From positions 1,240,001 to 1,304,000 of the forward strand of contig NZ_CP025085.1 in NCBI RefSeq assembly GCF_002847015.1: a stretch of DNA of 64,000 nucleotides, written 5' to 3'. The DNA is from Prodigiosinella confusarubida. GTDB taxonomy: Bacteria; Pseudomonadota; Gammaproteobacteria; Enterobacterales; Enterobacteriaceae. A model generated the notes under the pieces. It saw only the letters and a list, made by a program, of their open reading frames with translations. It was not told where the DNA came from and ran no database searches. Shown here piece after piece: positions 9,298 through 17,906 of the stretch. Position 1 is the first letter of the stretch. Every line of letters starts with the position of its first letter. Both the position numbers and the translations under genes were made by a program.

Positions 9298-10587
9298 ATG
9301 AAACTGTACAATCTGAAAGATCACAATGAACAGGTCGATTTTGCCCAGGCGATCAAGCAAGGGCTGGGTAGTCAGCAAGGGCTATTTTTTCCACTGGAAC
9401 TACCGGAATTTAACCTGACAGAGATTGATAATCTGCTGTCTCAGGACTTTGTTACTCGCAGCAGTCGTATCCTGTCCGCTTTCATTGGCGATGAAATGCC
9501 TGATGAAACCATTTACCAACGGGTTAAAGCCGCATTCTGTTTTCCTGCGCCCGTGGTTTCGGTGAGTGAAGATATTGCGGCGCTGGAGCTGTTCCATGGT
9601 CCGACGCTGGCGTTTAAGGATTTTGGTGGTCGCTTTATGGCGCAAATGCTGACAGAAGTCGCAGGTGATCAGCAAATTACCATTCTGACAGCCACATCCG
9701 GCGATACCGGCGCGGCGGTAGCCCATGCGTTTTACGGACTGAAAAATGTGCGTGTGGTGATCCTCTATCCGCGCGGCAAAATCAGCCCGTTGCAGGAAAA
9801 ACTATTCTGCACGTTAGGGGGAAACATTCACACCATCGCCATCGATAGTGATTTTGATGCCTGTCAGGCATTGGTGAAGCAAGCATTTGATGATGAAGAG
9901 CTGAAACAAACTGTCGGGCTGAATTCTGCAAATTCTATCAATATCAGTCGATTGTTAGCACAAATCTGTTACTACTTTGAAGCGGTGGCACAGCTGCCAC
10001 AGGCATTACGTAATCAACTGGTTATCTCAGTCCCCAGTGGAAACTTTGGTGATTTGACGGCAGGATTGCTGGCGAAATCTCTTGGGTTACCAGTGAAGCG
10101 CTTTATTGCTGCTACCAATGTCAACGATACCGTGCCGCGTTTCCTGGAAAACGGCGCATGGCAACCGAATCAGACGGTAGCGACCTTATCCAATGCCATG
10201 GATGTCAGTCAGCCTAACAACTGGCCGCGTGTGGAAGAATTGTTCCGCCGTAAAGCCTGGAAACTCAACGAACTGGGTTTCGGTGCCGTGAGTGACGAAA
10301 CCACCAAAGCGACCATGCTTGAGCTGGAAGCATTGGGTTATACCTCTGAGCCACATGCGGCGATTGCTTACCGTTTGCTGCGTGATCAGCTTCAGCCCGG
10401 CGAGTTTGGTCTGTTCCTGGGAACGGCGCATCCGGCGAAATTCAAGGAAAGCGTAGAAGCGATTCTGGGGAAAACGCTGGAATTGCCGCAGGCACTGGCC
10501 GAAAGAGCCGAACTGCCGCTGCTCTCTCATCATTTTGCGCCTGAGTTTGCCGCGTTGCGTAAATTCTTGATGGAACTGCCACGTTAA
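9298..10587 (+). CDS. thrC: Threonine synthase
   Basis: 429 residues, typical of the enterobacterial enzyme. PLP-dependent fold II: the Schiff-base lysine is K107 in HGPTLAFKDFGGRF, the phosphate-binding glycine loop is SVPSGNFGDLTAG, and TATSGDTGAAVA is conserved. It converts O-phosphohomoserine to threonine. Last gene of the thr operon, followed by a hairpin terminator and then convergent yaaA. Confidence 0.98.
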   Translation: MKLYNLKDHNEQVDFAQAIKQGLGSQQGLFFPLELPEFNLTEIDNLLSQDFVTRSSRILSAFIGDEMPDETIYQRVKAAFCFPAPVVSVSEDIAALELFHGPTLAFKDFGGRFMAQMLTEVAGDQQITILTATSGDTGAAVAHAFYGLKNVRVVILYPRGKISPLQEKLFCTLGGNIHTIAIDSDFDACQALVKQAFDDEELKQTVGLNSANSINISRLLAQICYYFEAVAQLPQALRNQLVISVPSGNFGDLTAGLLAKSLGLPVKRFIAATNVNDTVPRFLENGAWQPNQTVATLSNAMDVSQPNNWPRVEELFRRKAWKLNELGFGAVSDETTKATMLELEALGYTSEPHAAIAYRLLRDQLQPGEFGLFLGTAHPAKFKESVEAILGKTLELPQALAERAELPLLSHHFAPEFAALRKFLMELPR

Positions 10588-10602
10588 ATAAAGGATGAGT
10601 TC

Positions 10603-10630
10603 AAAAAGGGTGACGTCATGTCACCTTTTT
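10603..10630. terminator. Bidirectional terminator thrC/yaaA
   Basis: GGTGAC (10609-10614) pairs with GTCACC (10620-10625), flanked by A5 on the left and T6 on the right. It therefore reads as a Rho-independent terminator in both directions for convergent thrC and yaaA. Confidence 0.8.
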
Positions 10631-10663
10631 TGTCCGGTGTGATTGGTTGTTATCCGTTATCAC

Positions 10664-11437
10664 TCAGTGTTCGTGCCGTTTAAAAACCAACTCATCGGCA
10701 GAGGATCCACTGGCTTCAAAGTAATAACTCTCTAGATTGAAATCTTTCAACTGTTCTGGTTGAGAAAGCTGATTCTGGATAATAAAACGGCTCATCAGGC
10801 CACGGGCTTTCTTGGCATAGAAACTGATGACTTTGAATTTGCCATTCTTTTCATCCAGAAAGACAGGTTTGATTAAGCGCGCGTTTAGTTTGTGCGGTTT
10901 TACCGACTTGAAATACTCATCAGAAGCCAGATTGATCAGGATATTGTCTCCCTGTTCGCTCAGCGCCTGATTCAGCTTTTCGGTGATGATATCCCCCCAA
11001 AACTGATAGAGATTGTTTCCAGCGCGGTTAGTGAGTTTTATTCCCATCTCCAGCCGGTAAGGCTGCATTAAATCCAGTGGGCGCAAGACACCATACAGCC
11101 CGGACAATATCCGTAAATGTTGTTGGGCAAAATCGAAATCCGTATCACTAAAACTTTCCGCATTCATCCCGGTATATACATCGCCTTTAAATGCCAACAG
11201 TGCCTGCCGGGCATTTTCCGGCGTAAAGTCTGGATGCCAGTCATTAAAGCGCCCGGCATTTAGTCCGGCCAGTTTATCGCTAATCCCCATCAAGGAAGCA
11301 ATGTCCGCTGGGGTAAGCTGTCTGCAATATTCAATTAGTTGCCGCGAATAATCGAGCAATGCTGGCTGGGTATAACGCTCGGTTGGCAGAGCGCTGGTGT
11401 AGTCCAGTGTTTTTGCAGGGGAAATAGTAATTAGCAT
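10664..11437 (-). CDS. yaaA: Peroxide stress resistance protein YaaA
   Basis: 257 residues, the family length (formerly DUF328). It begins [13 protein letters not shown], the conserved N-terminus, and contains FKGDVYTGM and the basic [14 protein letters not shown] segment. In E. coli YaaA is OxyR-controlled and limits free iron and thus Fenton damage during peroxide stress; it binds DNA. It is convergent with thrC and divergent from talB, as in E. coli. No catalytic mechanism is visible from sequence. Confidence 0.93.
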   Translation of the reverse strand: MLITISPAKTLDYTSALPTERYTQPALLDYSRQLIEYCRQLTPADIASLMGISDKLAGLNAGRFNDWHPDFTPENARQALLAFKGDVYTGMNAESFSDTDFDFAQQHLRILSGLYGVLRPLDLMQPYRLEMGIKLTNRAGNNLYQFWGDIITEKLNQALSEQGDNILINLASDEYFKSVKPHKLNARLIKPVFLDEKNGKFKVISFYAKKARGLMSRFIIQNQLSQPEQLKDFNLESYYFEASGSSADELVFKRHEH

Positions 11438-11754
11438 CGGCGTATCCCATTCAGTTCTGATGGCTCTACTGTAGCAAAAACCCGGAAAGAAAGGGGCAAT
11501 GGTTCTGAGAGAGCAAGGTAATCAGCGATAACACTGCCGATATTTAGCGCACCAGTCCCTGTACAGCCTGACTCGATTATTGCAATATCTGTTATAGTGT
11601 AATTATCTTTATGATTTATAAGTATAAATAACCAGTTAAAATGCAGGTATGATTTTAAAGGGGCAACTTGCACCGGTTTTCGCGCGTGTTATTATCAGGC
11701 TCTGGCAGTAGCACTTTGCCACCAGTTCATGCACTAACAATGAGAAAGGCCAAC

Positions 11755-12708
11755 ATGACGGATAAACTGACTTCCCTACGCCAACTAACAACAGTCGTGG
11801 CTGATACTGGCGATATCGCGGCAATGAAGCTGTACCAGCCGCAGGATGCCACTACCAACCCTTCCCTGATTCTGAATGCCGCACAAATCCCTGAATATCG
11901 CAAATTGATTGATAATGCTATTGACTGGGCGCGAGTACAAAGTGGCAAACGCGAGCAGCAACTTACTGATGCCACTGACAAGCTGGCGGTTAATATCGGT
12001 CTGGAAATTTTGAAGCTGATTCCAGGACGAATTTCCACCGAGGTGGATGCTCGTCTGTCTTATGACACCGAAGCCAGCGTCGCCAAGGCGAAGCATCTGA
12101 TCAAACTGTATAACGATGCAGGTATCAGCAATGATCGCATCCTGATCAAGCTGGCCGCTACCTGGCAGGGCATTCGTGCTGCCGAACAACTAGAGAAGGA
12201 AGGAATCAACTGTAACCTGACTCTACTGTTCTCTTTCGCTCAGGCTCGTGCTTGTGCCGAAGCCGGCGTATTCCTGATTTCCCCGTTTGTTGGACGTATT
12301 CTGGATTGGTACAAGGCCAATGGTGATAAAAAAGAATTTGCGCCACATGAAGATCCCGGTGTGGTTTCCGTCAGCGAAATTTATCAGTATTACAAATCAC
12401 ATGGTTATGAGACCGTGGTGATGGGCGCTAGCTTCCGTAATATTGGTGAAATTACCGAGCTGGCTGGTTGTGATCGTCTGACCATCGCGCCTGCGTTACT
12501 GAAGGAACTGGCGGAAAGCCAGGGCGAAGTTGCTCGTAAATTATCCTATACAGGGGAAGTGAAAGCCCGCCCCGCCAGAATGAGCGAGTCTGCGTTTTAC
12601 TGGCAGCATAATCAGGATCCTATGGCCGTTGATAAATTGGCCGAAGGTATTCGCAAATTTGCGATAGACCAGGAAAAACTGGAAAAAATGATCACAGATC
12701 TATTGTAA
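11755..12708 (+). CDS. talB: Transaldolase B
   Basis: 317 residues from ATG 11755. The open frame extends 29 codons upstream, but those residues are not family-like. Class I transaldolase: the Schiff-base lysine is K132 in [14 protein letters not shown], and the signature [10 protein letters not shown] is at residues 31-40. It transfers a dihydroxyacetone unit from sedoheptulose-7-phosphate to glyceraldehyde-3-phosphate in the non-oxidative pentose phosphate pathway. The 317-bp upstream gap to yaaA shares divergent promoters. A hairpin at 12727-12753 probably ends the transcript. Confidence 0.97.
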   Translation: MTDKLTSLRQLTTVVADTGDIAAMKLYQPQDATTNPSLILNAAQIPEYRKLIDNAIDWARVQSGKREQQLTDATDKLAVNIGLEILKLIPGRISTEVDARLSYDTEASVAKAKHLIKLYNDAGISNDRILIKLAATWQGIRAAEQLEKEGINCNLTLLFSFAQARACAEAGVFLISPFVGRILDWYKANGDKKEFAPHEDPGVVSVSEIYQYYKSHGYETVVMGASFRNIGEITELAGCDRLTIAPALLKELAESQGEVARKLSYTGEVKARPARMSESAFYWQHNQDPMAVDKLAEGIRKFAIDQEKLEKMITDLL

Positions 12709-12726
12709 AAATAGGCGTGTCAACAA

Positions 12727-12758
12727 ACAGCCGGCCCGGCCTGAGTCGGTTGTATTTT
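12727..12758 (+). terminator. Probable talB terminator
   Basis: ACAGCCG (12727-12733) pairs with CGGTTGT (12747-12753), including one G-U pair, across a 13-nt GC-rich loop, followed by ATTTT. It lies 19 nt after the talB stop. The large loop makes the call moderate. Confidence 0.5.
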
Positions 12759-12936
12759 CAATACCATTCTGCATCATCAAGTATCTTAATAACCTTTCCA
12801 ACAACAGTTCGACTCAACTGATATCTGCCGTTATGACAATTGATGACCAGCCTTTCCGTCCTGAAAGTGGTTATTTCTTGCAGTTAACGCATAATCCTGC
12901 TGATAAAATGAGGTTTTTGCTCAAGAGGAGATGTTT

Positions 12937-13524
12937 ATGGATATGCTGCGTGTTGGTTTGGTGTCGGTTTCTGACAGAGCATCCACTGGTGTCTATCAAG
13001 ATAAAGGGATACCTGCTTTACAGGAATGGCTGACGGACGCCCTGACAACCGCGTTTGAAGTGGAAACCCGTTTGGTTCCGGACGAGCAATCGCTGATTGA
13101 ACAAGTCTTATGTGAACTGGTGGATGAGTGTGGGTGCCATCTGGTGCTGACCACCGGAGGAACCGGGCCTGCCCGACGTGATGTGACTCCCGATGCCACA
13201 TTGGCTGTTGCCGATCGTGAAATGCCTGGGTTTGGTGAGCAAATGCGTCAAATAAGCTTGCGGTTTGTACCGACAGCCATCTTGTCCCGTCAGGTGGGGG
13301 TAATCCGTAAACAGGCATTAATACTGAATTTGCCGGGACAGCCGAAATCGATTCGTGAAACCCTGACCGGCCTGAAAGATGAAACCGGTCGCGTGGTTGT
13401 CGCAGGAATTTTTGCCAGTATTCCCTACTGCATACAATTATTGGAAGGTCCATATATCGACACTGATCCCAATGTCGTAGCAGCTTTCCGTCCTAAAAAT
13501 GCTATTCGTGAAATAAAAAACTGA
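12937..13524 (+). CDS. mog: Molybdopterin adenylyltransferase
   Basis: 195 residues from ATG 12937, giving MDMLRVGLVSVSDRAS. The ATG at 12931 abuts the AGAGGAG ribosome binding site (12924-12930), while 12937 is 6 nt from it. MogA/MoaB fold with LVLTTGGTGPARRDVTPDAT as the MPT-binding loop. The protein adenylylates molybdopterin before molybdate insertion by MoeA in molybdenum cofactor synthesis. Conserved neighbour of talB and satP in enterobacteria. Confidence 0.96.
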   Translation: MDMLRVGLVSVSDRASTGVYQDKGIPALQEWLTDALTTAFEVETRLVPDEQSLIEQVLCELVDECGCHLVLTTGGTGPARRDVTPDATLAVADREMPGFGEQMRQISLRFVPTAILSRQVGVIRKQALILNLPGQPKSIRETLTGLKDETGRVVVAGIFASIPYCIQLLEGPYIDTDPNVVAAFRPKNAIREIKN

Positions 13525-13651
13525 AGTTAGAGAATTTCAAACATAAGATTCAGCTTTGCTGGTGTATCAAATTTTTGCCGGTATAGTAATTTATTATTTA
13601 CACTTGTGTCTGTTTTTTTATCTCTGACTCTCTGGTATCGCGCGGTAATTT

Positions 13652-14980
13652 ATGCACTACGAACAGCATCGTCGGTTAAACCGGCAGGACTACAAAACCC
13701 TTTCTCTGGCTGCACTAGGCGGAGCCTTGGAGTTTTACGATTTCATCATTTTCGTCTTTTTTGCTGCCGTGATTGGCGACCTCTTTTTCCCGGCAGATAT
13801 ACCTGACTGGCTGCGTCAGGTTCAAACCTTTGGTATTTTTGCAGCAGGTTATCTGGCCAGACCGTTGGGTGGGATCATCATGGCGCACTTTGGCGATTTG
13901 GTCGGTCGTAAGAAGATGTTCAGTCTAAGTATCCTCCTGATGGCTCTGCCAACTCTGGGTATGGGGATGTTGCCGACTTATGTGTCAGCGGGGATTGCTG
14001 CGCCATTGCTATTGCTGCTAATGCGAGTATTGCAAGGGGCGGCGATTGGCGGCGAAGTGCCAGGGGCATGGGTATTTGTTTCCGAGCATGTTCCCCGTTC
14101 GCGTATCGGTATTGCCTGCGGCATACTGACTGCGGGACTGACGCTTGGCATCTTGTTAGGGTCGTTGATTGCGACAGTACTGAACACCGTGATGTTACCG
14201 GCACAAATCATCATGGGGGGTTGGCGCATTCCTTTCTTCATTGGTGGGATCTTTGGTCTGGTGGCAATGTATTTACGCCGTTGGCTACAAGAAACACCCA
14301 TTTTCATGGAAATGCAGGCACACAAAAAGCTGGCTGACGAATTGCCGTTAAAATCCGTGGTGGTCAATCATAGGAAGGCAGTCGTAGTTTCCATGTTGTT
14401 AACCTGGATGTTATCTGCGGGAATTGTCGTGGTGATTCTGATGTCCCCTACCTATCTGCAGAAATTGCATGGTATAGCTCCAGCGCTGGCGTTGCAGGCA
14501 AATAGCCTGGCAACCATCGCTCTGGCATTAGGGTGTATTACGGCCGGATTGACTATTGATCGTCTCGGTGCCAGTAGGACATTTATTATCGGTAGCCTGT
14601 TACTGGCGGTCTGTAGCTGGTTTTTTTACACGAGTGCGGCCAAAGATCATACCCTGTTATTTGTCAGTTATGCGCTGGCTGGATTCAGCGTTGGTATTGT
14701 CGGTGCGGTTCCCTATGTGATGGTCAAAGCATTCCCGGCGGAGGTGCGTTTCTCCGGGATTTCGTTCTCCTATAACGTGGCTTACGCTATTTTTGGTGGA
14801 TTAACCCCTATTTTCGTAACCTTGATTATGAAATTGACGCCGCTGGCTCCTGCATTCTATGTACTGGCATTGTCGGGCGTAGGAGTTTTGTTGGGCATTT
14901 ATTTGCGACATGATATCCGCAGTGAGGATGAGAGTATTGTCGAGAGCCTGGATAACGTAAGTTCGCCTGCCAGTATTTGA
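13652..14980 (+). CDS. MFS transporter, metabolite:H+ symporter (MHS) type
   Basis: 442 residues with about 12 predicted membrane helices. The first helix [21 protein letters not shown] is the MHS-family N-terminus. [21 protein letters not shown] is the loop 2-3 signature GxxxDRxGRR-like, and [20 protein letters not shown] is the helix 4-5 motif seen in shikimate, alpha-ketoglutarate and proline/betaine carriers. Substrate cannot be read from sequence. It lies between mog and satP, where E. coli has no such gene, so it is a lineage-specific insertion into conserved order. A strong terminator follows. Confidence 0.85.
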   Translation: MHYEQHRRLNRQDYKTLSLAALGGALEFYDFIIFVFFAAVIGDLFFPADIPDWLRQVQTFGIFAAGYLARPLGGIIMAHFGDLVGRKKMFSLSILLMALPTLGMGMLPTYVSAGIAAPLLLLLMRVLQGAAIGGEVPGAWVFVSEHVPRSRIGIACGILTAGLTLGILLGSLIATVLNTVMLPAQIIMGGWRIPFFIGGIFGLVAMYLRRWLQETPIFMEMQAHKKLADELPLKSVVVNHRKAVVVSMLLTWMLSAGIVVVILMSPTYLQKLHGIAPALALQANSLATIALALGCITAGLTIDRLGASRTFIIGSLLLAVCSWFFYTSAAKDHTLLFVSYALAGFSVGIVGAVPYVMVKAFPAEVRFSGISFSYNVAYAIFGGLTPIFVTLIMKLTPLAPAFYVLALSGVGVLLGIYLRHDIRSEDESIVESLDNVSSPASI

Positions 14981-14991
14981 CCTGTATATGT

Positions 14992-15026
14992 AAAAAAACA
15001 GGCCCGGTAACCGGACCTGTTTTTTT
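14992..15026. terminator. Strong bidirectional terminator; group II intron target
   Basis: A7, then ACAGGcCCGG (14999-15008) paired with CCGGaCCTGT (15011-15020), one mismatch and a 2-nt loop, then T7 to 15026. With A and T runs on both sides it works in either direction. It would originally have ended both the MFS gene and convergent satP. The group II intron starts 6 nt after the T-run. Confidence 0.85.
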
Positions 15027-15031
15027 CTTTG

Positions 15032-16950
15032 GTGCGCCGGGCACGGCGCGTTGCGCGTGAGCGCAACTGGTTTGGCTATGGGGGTCAAACCGGTGACTTG
15101 GCGGTGAAAGTCCTCTACACACCCGGCAAGGGGAAGTGTTAGCCGAACGGCAAGGGTGCTCATCGTGAGGTGGGATCTGAAGGAAGCTGAAGGCAAAATG
15201 CTGGTCTGACGAACAGGAAGCAGATTAGGCGGCACAGCGGGGTAAGGCGGCCAATATCGTCAAAGCCCAATACTTGCACGGAACGCTGTGACGTAAATCT
15301 GACAGGCATAAGCAGGAAGGTCGCGCGAATTACCCCGGGAGATCTGTTGTTCTGCCACTGTGCTACCGATATCGTGAGGTGTTGGGAGGGAACAACAGAA
15401 GTCAGCCGAGGCCGTAGTCGTGATGTAAAACCGGCACCATGAAGGGCTGAACATTGATAACCGTGATTAGGACGCCTTATCTCGATGGACGTTGATGATG
15501 CACAAGTGCGGGCAACCGCAGCCCGAACAGAAGGAGGCGAGCGGAGCTCGTGTAGGTATGTTGTGGGTGCTGAAACGTACACGGCGAAAGGTGAGCAAAC
15601 GAAAACGGAAGTGCCGCTGAGTATGGAAACGGTGATAACCCGAAGCAACTTGATGCTGGCCTACCAGCGAGTCGTGGAGAACAAAGGCGCGGCAGGGGTA
15701 GATAACCTGAGCGTTGGTGAACTCAAAGGCTGGCTGAAGCAACATTGGGCAAGCGTCAGAGAGGCTTTATTGCAAGGGAACTATGTCCCGCAGGCGATAC
15801 GCCAGGTAGAAATCCCCAAGCCAGATGGCGGGGTACGGATACTGGGTATCCCGACGGTAGTAGACAGACTGATCCAGCAAGCTATCCAACAACATCTCAC
15901 GCCTGATTATGAGCCCGAGTTCTCAGACTCCAGCTACGGCTTCCGACCGGGCCGGAATGCGGGACAGGCAGTGCAACAAGCCCAATCCTATATGCAAAGT
16001 GGTCGACGGTGGGTGGTCGATCTGGATCTGGAAAAGTTCTTTGATAGGGTTAACCATGACATCCTGATGGCGCGGTTGAGCTGGAAAATCAAAGACACAC
16101 GGTTGCTCAAGCTGATCAGGCGATATCTGGAAGCGGACAGGGTCGCGGGGAGTGAAATAACGAGGCGACGGGAAGGTATGCCGCAAGGTAGCCCGCTCTC
16201 GCCGTTGTTATCGAACATTTTACTGACGGACCTTGATCGTGAACTGGAGCGGCGAGGCCACAAGTTTTGCCGGTATGCGGACGACGGTAATATCTATGTA
16301 TGCAGTCGTCAGGCAGGCGAACACGCGATGAAAGAGATAAGCCACTATCTGGAAAATAAACTCAGGTTAAAGGTAAACGCTCATAAAAGCGCGGTGGACA
16401 GGCCGTGGAAAAGGAAATTCCTGGGGTACAGTGTCACCCAGCACAAAATAACGAAGTTGAAGATCTCGGAGAGCAGTCTCTCGCGGTTGAAGGATAAAAT
16501 CCGCAGGCTTACGACGGGAAACAGTTCTCAATCGGTAAAGAGAGTGCTCAGAGAGCTTAATCCGGTGTTGCGGGGCTGGATGAACTACTTTGGACTAACG
16601 GAAGTAAAAGGATGCCTGGAAGAGCAGGATGGCTGGATACGACGGAAACTTCGCTGCCTGATATGGAGAAACAGTAAAAGGTCGTATGCCCGAGCAAGAA
16701 TGCTAATGAGGAGAGGGTTAACAGAGGAGAAAGCGTGGATATCAGCGAGCAATCAACGGGGTCCGTGGTGGAACTCGGGAGCGAGCCACATGAACCATGC
16801 GTTCCCGAAGAAGTGGTTCTCAGAAGCGGGATTATTATCACTGCCGGAACTTCAGCGGCAGTTCCAGCGTTAACAATGAACCGCCGTATACGGAACCGTA
16901 CGTACGGTGGTGTGAGAGGACGGCGGGAGCAATCCCGCCTCCTACTCGAT
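15032..16950 (+). mobile_element. Group II intron, apparently complete, class C-like
   Basis: The 5' end is GTGCG (15032-15036), the group II consensus. Domain V is at 16878-16912: ACCGCCGTA pairs with TACGGTGGT, an upper TACG/CGTA stem has a GAAC loop, and a CG bulge interrupts the 3' strand. Domain VI follows (about 16915-16950): GGCGGGA-GCAA-TCCCGCC, then TCCT, a bulged A at 16944 and CTCGAT. The A is 7 nt from the end, as expected for the branch point, and the 3' end AT fits the AY rule. CAAAG (15261-15265) could be EBS1, pairing with CTTTG at the 5' exon end (15027-15031). Insertion just after a terminator and an ORF without endonuclease domain suggest class C. Length 1919 nt. Confidence 0.88.
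15485..16873 (+). CDS. ltrA: Group II intron reverse transcriptase/maturase
   Basis: Up to 462 residues. The reverse transcriptase blocks are intact: IPKPDGGVRILGIPTVVDRL (about 110-129), YGFRPGRNA, WVVDLDLEKFFDRVNHDIL (176-194), GMPQGSPLSPLLSNIL (231-246) and the catalytic FCRYADDGNIYV with YADD at 264-267. The maturase X domain (LRELNPVLRGWMNYF... WIRRKLRCLIW) follows. No C-terminal HNH endonuclease with paired cysteines is present. The start is uncertain: residues 1-46 precede the conserved region, and Met47 (15623) is an alternative, neither with a strong ribosome binding site. It supports splicing and retrohoming of the surrounding intron and sits in domain IV. Confidence 0.92.
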   Translation: MDVDDAQVRATAARTEGGERSSCRYVVGAETYTAKGEQTKTEVPLSMETVITRSNLMLAYQRVVENKGAAGVDNLSVGELKGWLKQHWASVREALLQGNYVPQAIRQVEIPKPDGGVRILGIPTVVDRLIQQAIQQHLTPDYEPEFSDSSYGFRPGRNAGQAVQQAQSYMQSGRRWVVDLDLEKFFDRVNHDILMARLSWKIKDTRLLKLIRRYLEADRVAGSEITRRREGMPQGSPLSPLLSNILLTDLDRELERRGHKFCRYADDGNIYVCSRQAGEHAMKEISHYLENKLRLKVNAHKSAVDRPWKRKFLGYSVTQHKITKLKISESSLSRLKDKIRRLTTGNSSQSVKRVLRELNPVLRGWMNYFGLTEVKGCLEEQDGWIRRKLRCLIWRNSKRSYARARMLMRRGLTEEKAWISASNQRGPWWNSGASHMNHAFPKKWFSEAGLLSLPELQRQFQR

Positions 16951-16962
16951 TCAGAATATCTG

Positions 16963-17544
16963 TCAGTGTGTACCGGAAGACGCGGGGGCACCAATAGGCA
17001 GAATAGTCCGTCCCATTTGTTCGTTCACCACTTCAGCCATTGCGAGATAAATTGCACTGGCCCCACAGATAATCCCTTCATAACCAGCAAAAATTATCAA
17101 TCCATGGTTACCAGTAAAATTACCGATAGCCAACAGTGCAAATAGTAATGTCAGGCTGGCAAATACAAATTGTAATGCGCGATTGGCGCACAGCGTGCCA
17201 AAAAACATAAACAGTGTGAAAACACCCCATAGACCAAGGAATACACCCAGGAATTTGGCATCACTGGCTTCTGCCAGACCCATTTTTGGCAGCATGATGA
17301 TGGCAACCAGTGTTAGCCAAAATGCACCATAAGAAGTAAATGCAGTTACACCGAAAGTATTGCCTTTTTTATACTCCAACATACCAGCCAGGATCTGGGC
17401 GATACCGCCATAGAAGATTCCTGTGCTTAAAATAATGGCAGATAGCGAGAAAAAGCCTGCGTTATGCAGGTTTAATAAAACCGTGGTCATCCCAAAACCC
17501 ATCAGTCCTAACGGACCAGGATTTGCCAGTGTATTTGTATGCAT
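16963..17544 (-). CDS. satP: Acetate/succinate:proton symporter SatP
   Basis: 193 residues of the AceTr (GPR1/FUN34/YaaH) family with six membrane helices. The signature NPGPLGLMGFGMTTVLLNLHN is at residues 8-28, with GIFYGGIAQILAGMLEYKKGNTFG and ICGASAIYLAMAEVVNEQMGR also conserved. It takes up acetate and succinate with protons across the inner membrane. GAGG lies 6 nt before the ATG. The tail APASSGTH is slightly longer than in E. coli. The group II intron begins 12 bp past its stop codon, separating the gene from the terminator at 14992-15026. Confidence 0.94.
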   Translation of the reverse strand: MHTNTLANPGPLGLMGFGMTTVLLNLHNAGFFSLSAIILSTGIFYGGIAQILAGMLEYKKGNTFGVTAFTSYGAFWLTLVAIIMLPKMGLAEASDAKFLGVFLGLWGVFTLFMFFGTLCANRALQFVFASLTLLFALLAIGNFTGNHGLIIFAGYEGIICGASAIYLAMAEVVNEQMGRTILPIGAPASSGTH

Positions 17545-17558
17545 AAATCCTCTTCAAT

Positions 17559-17602
17559 AACAGATTGTCAAAGATGTTTTAACAGATTGTCAAAGGTGTT
17601 TT
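17559..17602. repeat. 22-bp tandem duplication in the satP leader
   Basis: Two adjacent 22-nt units at 17559-17580 and 17581-17602, identical except for one A/G change (17573 against 17595). They lie 14 bp upstream of the satP start codon. On the satP strand each unit carries a perfect TTGACA, so the duplication doubles a -35-like sequence. Nothing else of note is visible between it and the dnaK promoters except AT-rich sequence. Confidence 0.85.
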
Positions 17603-17753
17603 CTGAGGTGTTACGTTTCATTAACATATCGGGTTTGTTCTCTTTTTTTTGTGAGCGCGGCATCATAACGGGAGGGGGGAAGTCGTACAACATCACGAAT
17701 TGAGAATAATTTGATAGAAAGAGGGAAAAGACCACTTTTTTTCATTGTTGACC

Positions 17754-17781
17754 CTTGATGCGTGATTTGTTGTCCCCATCT
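17754..17781 (+). promoter_or_regulatory. dnaK heat-shock promoter P1 (sigma-32)
   Basis: CTTGATG (17754-17760), 13 bp spacer, CCCCATCT (17774-17781). This matches the sigma-32 consensus CTTGAAA-N11-16-CCCCATNT and the arrangement of E. coli dnaKp1. Confidence 0.85.
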
Positions 17782-17829
17782 TAACTTCATCCAAAACGGT
17801 TTGACCGATTAAGAAGACTATACCGGGTG

Positions 17830-17855
17830 GTTGAAAAACAGAATTTCGCCCGCAT
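17830..17855 (+). promoter_or_regulatory. dnaK heat-shock promoter P2 (sigma-32)
   Basis: GTTGAAA (17830-17836), 12 bp spacer, CCCGCAT (17849-17855), about 50 bp before the dnaK start. E. coli has a second sigma-32 promoter with the same GTTGAAA...TTTCGCCC design at this place. Confidence 0.75.
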
Positions 17856-17906
17856 AGTTAGGTTGAACTACCACACCGAATATGACTTTTTAGTGGAGAT
17901 GTTTAG

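Noticed and set aside
16735-17145. Frame running from the intron end into satP
   Set aside because: Crosses the intron 3' boundary and runs antisense to satP; no domain.
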